DNA from: Phoenix dactylifera
Lineage: Eukaryota > Streptophyta > Magnoliopsida > Arecales > Arecaceae
Assembly: GCF_009389715.1 (NCBI RefSeq)
Contig: NW_024068522.1
Coordinates: 56,028 to 120,027 of the forward strand
Direction of reading: 5' to 3'
Length of the DNA: 64,000 nucleotides
Shown here: positions 23,732-34,619 of the stretch, one piece after another
Position numbering within the stretch: position 1 is the first letter of the stretch
Layout of the letters: the number at the start of each line of letters is the position of its first letter
Position numbers and translations under genes: made by a program
The notes under the pieces: model-generated
The model's database searches: none
The model's input: the letters and a program-made list of their open reading frames with translations, nothing else
Told to the model about the DNA's origin: nothing

Positions 23732-26700
23732 AGTTGCATAGAAAGAGTTTCCAGGCTCTTCAGTTCTTCATTCAATCTGTGGTAAACAATATAAAGAATT
23801 TCAGCAAACTTTTGTAATAATAATTGCAGCAGATCGATGAGAATTATTTACTACAGAAAAGTAACCTGATTATGCCAAAAAACCTAAAAAGAAAGGTTAT
23901 ACTTTTCGAGAGAGAGAGAGAAAGAGAGCGTGTGTGTGTGAGAGAGAAAATGGCATTTTCAAAATGTTTGAATGTCATTGAGAGTTGATTTCTGTCAGCT
24001 AACATTTGTTAAATGAATCATATCATAAGGAGTTGACAAAATCTTGAGTTCTTCATACAGTTACCCTTCCCAATCAATAATATGGGACATGTTATGAAGT
24101 CTTAAAAAGTGCAGGATTAGTGCGGTTGCTTTAATCAAAAAGCAATCATGGATAAATTAACCAGAAAATCAATTGGTCGTAAACAAACATGAACCTCAGG
24201 CATGAATTTATGTATCGGTTTCCCTTGCTTGCTGCATCAAGAGCTGCAAAATTAAAGCAGAAAGTGTAAGCGGTGCTCATATGGGGTTTTCAGCAAAACA
24301 TTATCTAGAAGAAATTATTTAAATGGCATCCAATTTTTCATGACCGAAAGCTAGACAATAATGAAAACATACTGTTAAAAGTGGTATTTTGTCAGATGCA
24401 ATAATTTACTTAAATCAAGTATTACTTGATTCAACATTATTTTCTTCATTGAAGAAAGAAAGGGATGCCAAAACTTTTTCTTTTCAACTGCGTCTTTGAT
24501 AGGAGTGGCAAGGTAGGATCCATGAAGGTGAACTGAACTGAATTTGAAGGAATAAGGCATGTTGGTCAGGTTTTTCTTGAATGTCCATTCTTACCAAAGA
24601 AAAAAGTCATTCAAACATAGGGCCAAGGATATAAATGCCAAAAAAAAAAAAAAAGTTGATACAATGGGCAGCCATACCTAGCAATGGGCCAAGCCGGCTC
24701 GAAACTCATTAGGTTGGGCCTTAGTGTTAACTAACCACTCTATCCCAAAAGCTTAAGCCATTCAGAAATGAGTCAACATTGTACATCAGGCTTATTAACC
24801 ACCCCAGCCCCCTCATGAGTAGCCCAGGTCTTGCACATTGAGACTAAAATGAGAGTAGGATGGTAGCTGGGTTAAATCAATAACTAGCTTGGAGGTGATT
24901 TGAACTCATTACCTCAAACATACCTAGCTCTGACATCATGTTAATTAACCACTTTACCACAAAAGAATAAACTATTATGGAATGAGTCAGCAATGTATAT
25001 CTTCTTTTTTTTTGAGATCAATCAACAATGTACATCAGGCTTAATATTCAATGAAACCTTAACCTATTTTTACCCACTTATTCTCATTCCTCTCCCTATT
25101 ATCCTAGTTCCTGCACCAAAAGCCAATGCCAGCCCCCAATACTCTGTGTCCCCACCAGGGTATGCTGAATCGACCGGTCGGTTCAGCCTGTACCGAACTG
25201 GTGCCGACGTGCCCCGGTATAGCACAGCGTATAAAAATGGTTCCGACCCAAACGGGCTAGCACCAGTTCAGTACAGGCTGAACCGATCGCCCGCACGCTG
25301 GGAAGAGCGCCCACGCGGGCTGGAGCCCGCGTGGCGGACGCGCGCGGACGTGTAGATTTTTTTGGGGAATCGCACGCGGACACGTGAGCGGAGAATCGCG
25401 CGCCCGCACGCGATCCCTGCTCCGAAACCGCGCCCGCAGCCGATTTCCCAGCAGGAAATCGCGCCCGCGCGCGATTCCCCGTGCAGGGCAGCATGCCTAC
25501 GCGAGCTGCCAACCCGCGTAGGCCATTTTGATGCCACAGAGTGGCACTCTGTGGCACTTAACGCGTCCGTGCGTGTCGGCGGACATGCGCGGACGCGTTG
25601 TTTTTTTTTCTGTTTTAGTTTTTTTTATGTCCATGCACGCGCGGGGCCGCAGACGAGAATGTCTCCGGTTCGGTACCGGTTCCAACCGGTACCGGTGCTC
25701 ACCGGTACGTCGGTACGGTCGGTCCGGCGAACCTTGGTCCCCACTGACTCATGCCATTCCTAACAACTGCATGTGCCTCCACCATGCACTAAAGCTGCCC
25801 TGGCTGCATGGCACACCTCCACCAAAAATCCACACAAATGTCAACTGCCTCACACAACATGAGCAGGGTGTTTTGAAGAATCTAGTTGCCACACTTGTCT
25901 CCCTTTCATGTAGCTCACACACCACTTCAATCTCCCCCAAGAAAAAAAAATGAAAAATGGTATTGGATAAAATCAGGAGGGTTTTGCACTTTAAAAATTC
26001 ATAAGGCTCACCCCAAGCTAAGGGTGGCTCAGGTGGCACAATTTAACCATAGTCATTACCAACACTATGTGGTTGCAAAATGTAGTTTAATGGATTTGAT
26101 AGTTAAGAAGTCTTTATGTTGATTCATCCATTTAGTGTCTATACAAATGATAGTAAACTAGAGTCTATTTCAAGTTAATTATTTGAAATGAAGTGAACAT
26201 CTTTTTTCTTTTTTTAAGAGAAGGAAATCTAAAGGTGTATTAATGTTTCTTTTCTATACAATTATTTAACTTAGAGTAGATGCTTTAAATGTTGAAGTAT
26301 TTTATTCTTAGGTGTTACCAATAAAGAAGCCTCTAACATTATTATAATATGCTATTGTTATGCATTTGGAGCAATCTGGCTAACCTTTAAGAAATCAATG
26401 GTTGTGATATCAGTAATAATTATCACTCTTCAAACCTTCTTCTGGTATATGGTTCATTTTCCAATTGATTTGCTTTGTAACACATAGACACATCATGGGT
26501 TTTGTTCCTTAGCATTTCGATGTCAGTGAAGAGTAGGAAGGATATTGTGGAGAGCGAGATAACAAAATCCTTCATGCCTCCATGGTACATGTACCCCGGT
26601 CACTCACTCCAATTATCATTTTCAAACACTTTCAAGCTTTGCTCTTACTCATAACACTAACTGTTAACAGCTATATGCTCAAATAGTTTAAATATCATCC

Positions 26701-29700
26701 CTTTTGCCCTTCCAAAGACAAAATATCAAGAGTCTTCTCAAAAGAAATTAAATTTTTTTTATTCATAGAATAGCAATTCAACAAAATTTTCCTAACATGC
26801 TTCATCCAAATATAATCAGAACCATAGCTCTCCCCACTTCACACACTAATATTTGGCATAAGGTGAATTTGCATCAAGTAACTATACAAGCCAAATTATG
26901 GCTTTAATATTATATTTTCAGTTTTTCACTATATACATTACATGTTCAGCATTCCAAGGTAATCTCAACTTCATCCTCATCATTTTTGAATTGCTCAATA
27001 TTGTTTTCATCTAATTGAAATTGTTATTAGATTTAGTATCGCCACCAATTTTAACCAGGGAATTAGTATCATTAATATTCACAAACAAAAACTTAATATG
27101 CATATATCTAGATCAAGGTATACTCTATCCTCATCCTCTCAAACTTTCCTCCATGTCTCTAATATAAGCATCGACCACCATTCATCTCACATTATAAACA
27201 GTATCATTTGCAAATAATATGCAACATGGAGCTCTACCCAAACATTGCAAACATTTAAACATATGAACAGGAATGAGATACAAGTTCAAATTCAACCTCT
27301 TCGATAGGATCACCTGAGTTATGAACTAATCATTCTTTTTTTTCTCGAAAAGGTAAACCCATTATTCTTGATGAGGCTACCTCTGAAATTATTTCCTTCT
27401 GAGGCATGTCCTTATTGAATTCACAAGAATCCTTAATTTCTAATAATACCTTAACATGTTCTCTCCAAGTTAAGAAAAATAATGTTTGAATATTCTAGAG
27501 AAAACGCAAGATTAGTTCTAGACAACCCTTGTCCATTTTCTCAACATTTGGTCAATGATTATCTTTGACGACTTCATGATGAGGTTCACGGACTTCAAAC
27601 TATGATGGCAACTGCAGTTATGAGATCTTTAGCATGATAACTTAGTACCACAACACTTCTTTTTCAATCATTGGGCAATTTCTCATTAACAAATCAAAAG
27701 ATAATACGGAGTATTCTACTTAACCAAAGTAACACAATTTCTATCATAATTTATAATAATTGACCACAACGACCAATCTCCATTCCAATTCCAAATACAA
27801 AAAGTGGGCAGTAAATGTAAGGTAGATAGCCAGTTGCAAAATATGGGTCAAACTACATGAATATTGATTTAACATGGGTATTAGCTTTTTAGTAAATCAA
27901 TATTGGCCAGAAGATTTCTTACTAAGTTTGGTCTAGAAAATAATAAGAATGGAAGTCAAACTTGTCCCTTAGAGGGTGGGTTAGCTGCAGTAATTTTTGA
28001 CATCGGTATTTAATCAAAGTTGCATTAGTATTTGATCAAAGTCGTTTTGATAGTATGTTCACAATCAGTATGTAATTGCTGTGTAGCTGCCCTTTTACTC
28101 AGGATTGCTCATGTTTTTTTAACTTCTAATAGATAGGGAACATCCAAATATTTCTCATATACTGAAATGCAAGAAAGAGATCACAGTTACATAAATACAC
28201 CATACAAAATAGAAATAAAGATTGTTTAAGTTAATACCGAAGAAAGTGCAAGGAACTACTACACTCATAAGCGGATATGTAGAATCAGTCATTTATTTTA
28301 TAAGTTATAATGTCTTCATCAAATCATTTGCTAAAATTATTCAATCTTAGCATAATCTGGCGTACTTGCATATCATAGTTTACCAGACTCTTGCAAGCGG
28401 CCAACAACTTCACTGAAGCACTGCATGTTCTCAGCTGAAGTACTAGTGACCTGCAAAGTATGTTATTAAGTCACAAAACAATTTTTGGTAATGAATACTA
28501 TGATAAGAAATAATAAAAGAAAAAACTATGGAGTTTCTTATTCATATTCATGGCATCTATTAGAACAACATTCTAACCTATACTGATTTCAACAAAGCTT
28601 CTAGGGTTCTCTTCATCATCCAAAAAAATCTGCATAACTTCATCTTCTTCATGCAGTGCATCATTAATAGTGCTCCCCTTTTGTGGTCCCAGAAGCAACT
28701 CATTTTTGTGATAGTGCCTTAACATTCAATCCATTGCTTAGTCATCACTCTTCAATAAGGCAAGAATTCTTTATCATAAAGATCTCTAAAAAGAGGCTTA
28801 GTTCATTTGGAGACTTTCCTCTACCACCTCCATGTTTGCATGTTGTCATGTACAAATAGATTTAAATACATTGTACAACTTTCTTGTGGTTTCATGCATA
28901 TATGTATCATTAAACCATGAACTATGGTCCTTAACCATTATTTTGTGTTTGATATCCAAATTTAACCGAAAAGATGGATATCAATCACAAAACTTAAAGA
29001 CACAAAGTAACAAGGTCCTCCATCACATGGAACACATGCATGAATGGATTGCCCGGCTGATGAATAATTTTTCTCGATGCTCACTCAATAACTTTTAAAC
29101 ATCACCATATTTGGTAGAGGTTTAATTAGGTCATTGAAGCTATCACCGTGTGGTAAGTTTTGTCAAGTCAGATTCAGTTCTGGTGGCAAGCATCTATCAG
29201 TTTAGGTGGCACAAAACCAAACTGGTCCACACATACAGATACTCAATTGTTATTCATACGGACTAGAAAACATAGAAAGAGAAAGTGAATCACAATATCC
29301 AATAAAGTAATACAATAAGAAGAACAAGATGACAATATGTTTAAACAAATCTAAGTTGATGAAACGCTAATCTGATGCATGCAACATATAATTTTGCTTG
29401 CTGATTTCAATTTCCAACTAGTGCAAGGATATAAAATCTACATATTTTTTATATAGTTCTTTCAATATAGTAAGTTAAAGAACTTTGAGCCAGAAACCAT
29501 TATAGAAGTACTATAATGATTTCTTCATGTGGCTTTCCTCATGAATTTGGGTGGTCTTGCCTCGGCAGTCCCCTTTGGAATTTCAGCAGCCTTCTATTTA
29601 GTACCACAATCCAATTATAAAATCTTGATTTGCAAGAAAAAGGTATAAAACAAGATGCAAGAAGGTTGCTAAAACTAAAACACTCTTAAAGGCTCATTCT

Positions 29701-30270
29701 TTTCTGTCCCGGTTTGGTTTTCAAATTAGCCTTATCTTTATGACGCTAGGCTTCTTTAGATCCTTCTTTTCCGTTTCAAAACGTCCCAGCTTCCGCATCC
29801 ATACAACCCCAGCGTCGCGATAATCCTCGAATTCAGAAATTTGTTTTCAATTTAAGAAATTTTGGACGAAAACCAAGAACACAACTCCAAATAGAAAGCA
29901 ATACCATTCTTGTTTTCAATTTGATCTCCAGAATCAAATAAGTAACGGTAAAACTCGATCAAGCGAACGTAATAAACTATAATTGATGGCTCCTACGAGA
30001 ACGAACCTCGGATAAAGCCAAGCGGAGGGAGGAGAAGAGAGAAGCGAAGCTCTCGGCGATGGCCGTGGAGTCCCTCTCCACGACTTCCAGGGCCCTAAAG
30101 ATCTCGTTGCGGTCTAAAGGGGGTTTGGGATCCGAAGGATCCCCGAGGTTTTGAGGCGTCCCGGGGAGGGGGTTCCCCTGGACGACGGATTCGGCGGAGG
30201 GTCGAGTCGGTTCCTCTCCATTCGCCGCGGGAACATCTTCCGCTGCTTCAACTGCTCCCTCTCCTTCCAT
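23732..30270 (-). CDS. BORCS8/MEF2BNB-like small protein gene (last exon not found)
   Basis: Minus-strand gene pieced together from four GT-AG exons that join in frame: 30270-30007, 28450-28384, 24243-24195 and 23776-23732. Exon 1 gives an acidic/Pro-rich start (MEGEGAVEAAEDVP) and a conserved-looking helix ending FASLFSSLRLALSE. Exon 2 starts VTSTSAENMQCF. Exon 3 gives ALDAASKGNRYINSCLR and exon 4 LNEELKSLETLSMQL. From memory this resembles plant proteins annotated as BLOC-1-related complex subunit 8 (MEF2BNB) homologs, which in animals act in lysosome positioning; the plant function is not established here. The frame leaves exon 4 with two bases (CT), so at least one more exon is needed, and I did not find it to the left. 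The large introns hold a TRIM and a GC-rich inverted-repeat island. The broken twin is in unit A. Confidence 0.6.
23910..23948. repeat. GA/GT microsatellite
   Basis: A GAGA-rich run passes into a GTGTGT run and back to GAGA. It is just inside intron 3 of the BORCS8-like gene. Confidence 0.85.
24725..25050 (-). mobile_element. TRIM-like miniature LTR retrotransposon
   Basis: Two short direct repeats on the minus strand act as LTRs: 25050-24939 and 24801-24725. Both contain AAGCCTGATGTACA and both end in GTTAACA or ATTAACA. The first LTR is followed at once by TGATGTCAGAGC, one or two changes from the usual initiator-Met tRNA primer site TGGTATCAGAGC. The second is preceded by the purine tract GAGGGGGCTGGGG. 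The internal part is only about 140 bp, with no coding. The longer LTR has an extra insert of about 35 bp. No target duplication was found, so it is old. Confidence 0.6.
25150..25745. repeat. GC-rich inverted-repeat island (possible foldback element) in unit B
   Basis: An abrupt GC-rich segment in AT-rich DNA. An inverted repeat containing GGTTCAGCCTGTAC lies at about 25178-25203, with its complement at about 25264-25283. The right end is crowded with ACCGGT/CGGTACCGG motifs, like the ends of the element at 8154-8540. It also holds a near-perfect short hairpin at 25532-25556 and repeated GCGCGGACGCG-type motifs. There is no coding. It may belong to the same non-autonomous family. Confidence 0.5.
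25532..25556. other. Perfect short hairpin
   Basis: TGCCACAGAGTG, one base, then its exact reverse complement: 12-bp arms with a 1-nt centre. Confidence 0.8.
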
Positions 30271-30324
30271 GCAGCAGAGGATTCCAGAGAGACGCGCACT
30301 TGGAAGATGGGCACGACAATATAA
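26491..30324. repeat. Duplication unit B, right block
   Basis: Aligns with 7664-11915. It holds exons 1-2 and introns of the BORCS8-like gene and lacks the two inserts of unit A. Similarity ends just upstream of the gene's start codon, so the duplication unit ran from the GDSL gene to the promoter of the BORCS8-like gene. Confidence 0.9.
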
Positions 30325-31887
30325 AGAGAGACACCAAGCTCTTTGATTTATGCCATGGTTCTTGCTGCCTGGTTATTGGTTCATAACTAATTGTCATGCC
30401 CTTGCCGATGAAGCCCTTAGAAGGAGATTTTGCAAGCAGAATTTGCTTAACCGGACCCATTCACTTTGAACGAGAGATTCGGCTATTGTAATTAAGGGAT
30501 CCACGGTCGGCGCACGGCAACGGATGAATAATTTTTGCTCTACAACTTTTGAAGAATTGTTGAAGATTGTGGCTCCTTTCAAACCATCCATATTTATCAA
30601 AAGACGAATAGTACAGCATCAATGGTAGATTTTTTAGGAGAATCAAGCGAATATTCCTTACTTTCTTCGGTAGCTTCTATTTTTCTGACTTTGTTGATTG
30701 TACTCATATGTGTATTATATAAAGCGTCAGCATAAACAAATATATATTTTATTTTTTATTTTTGTAAGATAAACTGTTTTTTTATCTTTTATTTTTTTTG
30801 CAGAAACTAGTTTTTTTTGAATTTTACTAACCATTACGTTCTGTCATGCACATACAAAAAGCAATTTTATAAGTCATTTATATAAATTAAATATACATGC
30901 ATTATCCATATTAGTATGTTAGAGTTTTGCACATATACAAATAAGGAATTTTTTTAAAAAAAATATAAATGAGAATACAATGAAGAGCAAATGCCAAGTA
31001 TTTAAAATATAGGTAACATTTTTATTTTTAAAACAATAATATTAATTTATAATGTTATTTTTATTCATGAATCTTTTAGTTATAGAACGGTAGTTTTAAT
31101 TTAAAAATTTTGGATAAGTGAGAATTCTAAGTAAAGAGAAAATTGGAAATTTTATATTTTAATAAAATTCTAGAATAAAATATTTTTTCTCTGATGGCTT
31201 GAGATGCATGTGCAAAAGCCAAGAGATTATATCAACATTTTAGGGGGAGAAGTTGGCAAACATGCTATGTACAAGATATAGCATCAAAGTATGAGGCGGC
31301 TTCAAAGCCTTCTAATCTGGGAATAATATTATATATATAGTTGAACTTTAGTGGAGTTGCCATATTCAAAGTTTGAATCAAATATGGGAGTAATTCATTC
31401 AAGCATTTAACTAGATGCATCTTTGATAAAAAGAGAAAGAGAGAGAGAGAGAACTTCTCAAACTTTATTGGACCACTATAGCAATACCTTTGTATTAAGA
31501 GAAATAATTTTGTATATGTACTGACCTATAGAATATGTGCCATGCCCTTATATGAAGAGAAATACTTTTATATATATATTGGCCTGTAGTATATATGCAT
31601 CCATTATCAATAGGCATAAATCAGCTGAGATAAATTTATAGATTCAGATAAGAGGGGCCATGATAGTCTTACCCATTTATTATTATGAAGAAACGGAAAT
31701 CTAAGATATACCATTTCTTTGTAGTAATAGAGATAACAACAAACATAACAACATTAAATATAATTTTTTTTATAAATATAGTGGATTTTTCTAAAAAGTA
31801 GATAAAGCTTTTAGGAAAATAAAATTAGTTGATAATAGTAAAATTGGGATTTGCCCAATGGTTGTTCTCCTTAACAATCAAAGGTTC
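30325..31887. other. AT-rich intergenic DNA
   Basis: Lies between the duplication and the LINE-hAT-Tat nest. Short frames near 30394-30646 have no recognised domain. A GA run sits near 31435-31452. Nothing else is supported. Confidence 0.5.
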
Positions 31888-32660
31888 CTTTTTTTTTTGT
31901 TGGAATAGACGACTCATACTAATCTAGTATGAATACATCCAAAGTTTTCCATGTGACCGCAACAAATAAAGCTACTTAGTCAGCTGCACTATTCACCTCT
32001 CGGTAAACATAGACCATCTGGAAACTATCAAAACTTATAATCATCCTCTATATATCTCCAAGGAGAGGGTGGGTTTCTCTGTGCACCATCTGTATAGTTA
32101 TCCACCTAATAATAGTGGAAGAGTCCCCCTCTAGAATAACTCAGTTTACCCGAAGTATTGTCGTGGCAAATCTCTAGCCCTCCCAGGCACCCTTCAACTC
32201 CACCCTAGTGTCCGAGACGTCGTAGGGGCAGCAGCTTCCTGCATTGATGAAATCGGAGTTTGGTCCCCTAATGACAAAAGCCGCTCCTTTTCTTGTACCT
32301 CGATCCTTTGCACTGCCATCAAAGTTAATCTTGAGGTAACTAAGGACGGGACTTCCTAAGGGATAAACATGCTTGTGGAAGTCGTACTGCCTGCACTATG
32401 GGGACCCCAAATTTTTCTAGCTATCAAGTACCCTCCAATGGAGTCAGATTCCAAACCTTGGTTGCTTGCATGGTGGCTCGCATCAACACCATCCTGGGTG
32501 TTTGGATGCTATTCTCAAAAATAGTTGCATTTATGGCTAACCAGATATAGTAGGCAATGCACACCATTCTGATACCCTGCTCAGCCGTCTCCGGCCTCCG
32601 CCCATTAGCCCTTATGCAATTCAAAAAATCCTCCATGGGCAAGGTTGAGAAAACCGCTAG
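31888..32660 (-). mobile_element. LINE 3' part (left half of a split LINE)
   Basis: Minus-strand frames give a linker (IAYYIWLAINATIFEN near 32560) and an RNase H (RVT_3) domain: KINFDGSAKDRGTRKGAAF near 32320, EGDSSTIIRWI near 32130, HPLLGDI and VYVYREVNSAAD near 32010. A poly-T run at about 31889-31898 on the plus strand would be the LINE's poly(A) tail. Stops show it is inactive. It continues across the hAT insertion at 49685-50150. Confidence 0.75.
32653..32660. repeat. hAT target-site duplication, left copy
   Basis: ACCGCTAG, identical to 49677-49684. Confidence 0.85.
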
Positions 32661-32797
32661 CAAGGGCAGCTCAATGCATCTGGGGACCTAAGGTGAACTC
32701 ACTAAGGGGGGCCTTATTTTTAAAAAAAAATGATGAAAATTTTTTAATAAGTACAAAATACTATAAAAAAATATTTAAAAATAATCCATCTAGCTTT

Positions 32798-33305
32798 TTA
32801 AGATGCAAAATTACTGATCAAATTTTTGTACTCAAGATTTATTAAAATACTATTTTCAATGGATAATATAGCTAATCTATTTAATCTTTTTTGCGACATA
32901 GTTGACCGTAAATAAGATTTTATTAACTTTAATTTTGAAAAACTTCTTTCAGCAGAAGTAACTATTACAAATATTGTTAACGATATTCTATAAGCAATGC
33001 ATGTATTTGGAAAAGAATATATATTTTAATAAAACTTAAAATATCAATAGGGGTACTAATTTCTATTTATAAAACTTCTTTCAAAACTTTTAACTTTGAA
33101 AATAGATCAAGCAATATCAAAATATTCACTATGCTTTAAAAATTGTTTTAAGGTTAAGACAACACTTTTTCAAATCCTCTTTATTCAAAGATTTTAACTT
33201 TCTAAAATTAAAAAAAAAATCAAAAACATCTTCATATATGGTGAATTGTTCAAACCTATTTTGAATTGAAGAAATAGCTTGATCTACTATATATAAAAAG
33301 TAATC
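32798..33305 (-). pseudogene. hAT transposase, C-terminal part
   Basis: The minus strand reads YIVDQAISSIQNRFEQF next to the LTR insertion and, further left, a hAT dimerisation domain with SAERSFSKLKLIKSYLRST and RLAILSIE, ending at a stop at 32798. Frameshifts lie between these parts. It joins the N-terminal part at 46927-48810 once the LTR element is removed. Confidence 0.8.
33301..33305. repeat. Target-site duplication of the Tat element, left copy
   Basis: TAATC directly before the left LTR. The same five bases follow the right LTR at 46927-46931. Confidence 0.95.
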
Positions 33306-34084
33306 TGTTGCTGGTGGTCCAAACCGAGAACGATTGACACAGCGGTGTGGACGGGGTTCCGTCTGAGTTGTCTTGGTTGGTGTTGGTTACGCTCCACCTT
33401 CCACCGGGAAACCTGCGAGCAAGCCTCGCACCACCACTGGGGTAGTGGGGGCCCTCCGACGATCAAGTCAGAGGAGATTGGAGGAGGAGGAGAAATGATA
33501 ATAGCAAGCAAGAGAGTGCTCTGGAAGATATTGCTTACCCCCCCTCTCCCCCCAGCCGCATATATACCTGGCTGGGGGGTCTCTCAGGGGGGTTTGTCAT
33601 CGTGGGGCGCGATGGAGTGGCCACTGACATGGCCGTTACAGGGCGTCGTGGAGCAGCGCTGGGTACGGCCATGACAGGGCGTAGTGGAGTTCCGCTTTGT
33701 ACGGCTGATACAGGAGATCGTGGAACTGCGTCGGATACAACCGTTGCAGGGAGTAGTGGAGCAGGAGGCCTCGGCGTGCCTCTGGGAAGCAGCCTGTCGT
33801 TATCAAGAGATCTCCGACTCGGGGTCGGAGTGCTGGATCAGGGGGCAGCCGACTCGGGGTCGGGCTGCGGTGCTGAGGATATCCGACTTGGGGTCGGATT
33901 GCTAGATTAAGGGGCAGCCGACTCGGGGTCGGGCTGCGAAGCCGAAGATGTCCGACTCGAGGTCGGGCTGTGGAGCCGAAGATGTCCGACTCGGGGTCGG
34001 ATTGCTGGATCAAAGGACAGCCGTAGTCTTCATGGGCGCGCGTGCCGGTCACGTGGAGCATGGCGGCTTAGTTCCCCCGTAACA
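33306..34084 (-). repeat. 3' LTR of Tat-lineage retrotransposon
   Basis: Starts TGTTGCTGG and ends CCCGTAACA on the plus strand, 779 bp. It is the 3' LTR because gag-pol reads leftwards. It differs from the other LTR by three substitutions and one base of length. A TATATA lies near 33562-33567 (minus strand). Six copies of a hairpin motif, CCGAC-TCGGG-GTCGG, are spaced about 33-36 bp apart at 33812-34010. Confidence 0.95.
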
Positions 34085-34085
34085 G

Positions 34086-34098
34086 TAGCCCCCCACTT
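34086..34098 (-). other. Polypurine tract
   Basis: The minus strand reads AAGTGGGGGGCTAC directly before the 3' LTR, the expected plus-strand priming site. Confidence 0.8.
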
Positions 34099-34348
34099 CC
34101 GAGCCTGGAACCAGAAGGGGAACGGGTGAAGGGAGTGATGCTTCAAGATTGCCGCCATCCCTCGGAGAGGCGCGCGCGCTTCGAGCTTCCCGCCTTCTTT
34201 ATGGCGTATGGCGGTTGTTGCTGACCTGGCAGTCTGAGGATTTCGGCGGACATCCTTCCTTAATGGTGTCGATTCGCCTTTGGGGCGCGAGCGACCCTTC
34301 GGCGGCCAGACGTCCTCTGGCGTCATCGAGGCATCACCCGCCTTTCCG

Positions 34349-34360
34349 CCTATTTAACCG
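34349..34360 (+). promoter_or_regulatory. TATA-like element of the antisense ORF
   Basis: CCTATTTAACCG on the plus strand, about 260 bp before the ATG of the plus-strand ORF. A likely 5' UTR intron follows: donor GTGAGT at 34492 and acceptor TAG at 34601, or TTAG at 34617 just before the ATG. Confidence 0.45.
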
Positions 34361-34619
34361 GGGGCCCTCCCCCGTCCGTCTTCCTCTTCACAGATATTTT
34401 CGAGTTTCCCCTTTGCGCTGCCGTTGTTGCCGTCGGACTGTTCGCTTGCTTCTCCTTTGACGCTCTCGGAGTCGTTCTTCCTTCTCCTCCGGTGAGTTAC
34501 CCCATTCTTCTACTTAGGGCTCTCCATACTTTCTCCTTTTGTACTAGTGTACCCCAGTCGTCCCGGTCTTTCCCCCCTTCTTGTCCCTGTCCTGACCGTA
34601 GGTTTATTGGCCATTAGGA

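Noticed and set aside
24890..24960. tRNA-like A and B box spacing suggesting a SINE
   Set aside because: The same bases are better explained as LTR end plus primer-binding site of the TRIM, which also accounts for the second repeat and the purine tract.
30520..30630. Plus-strand text FEELLKIVAPF resembling a PIF/Harbinger transposase start
   Set aside because: Too short, with an in-frame stop soon after and no supporting neighbours.
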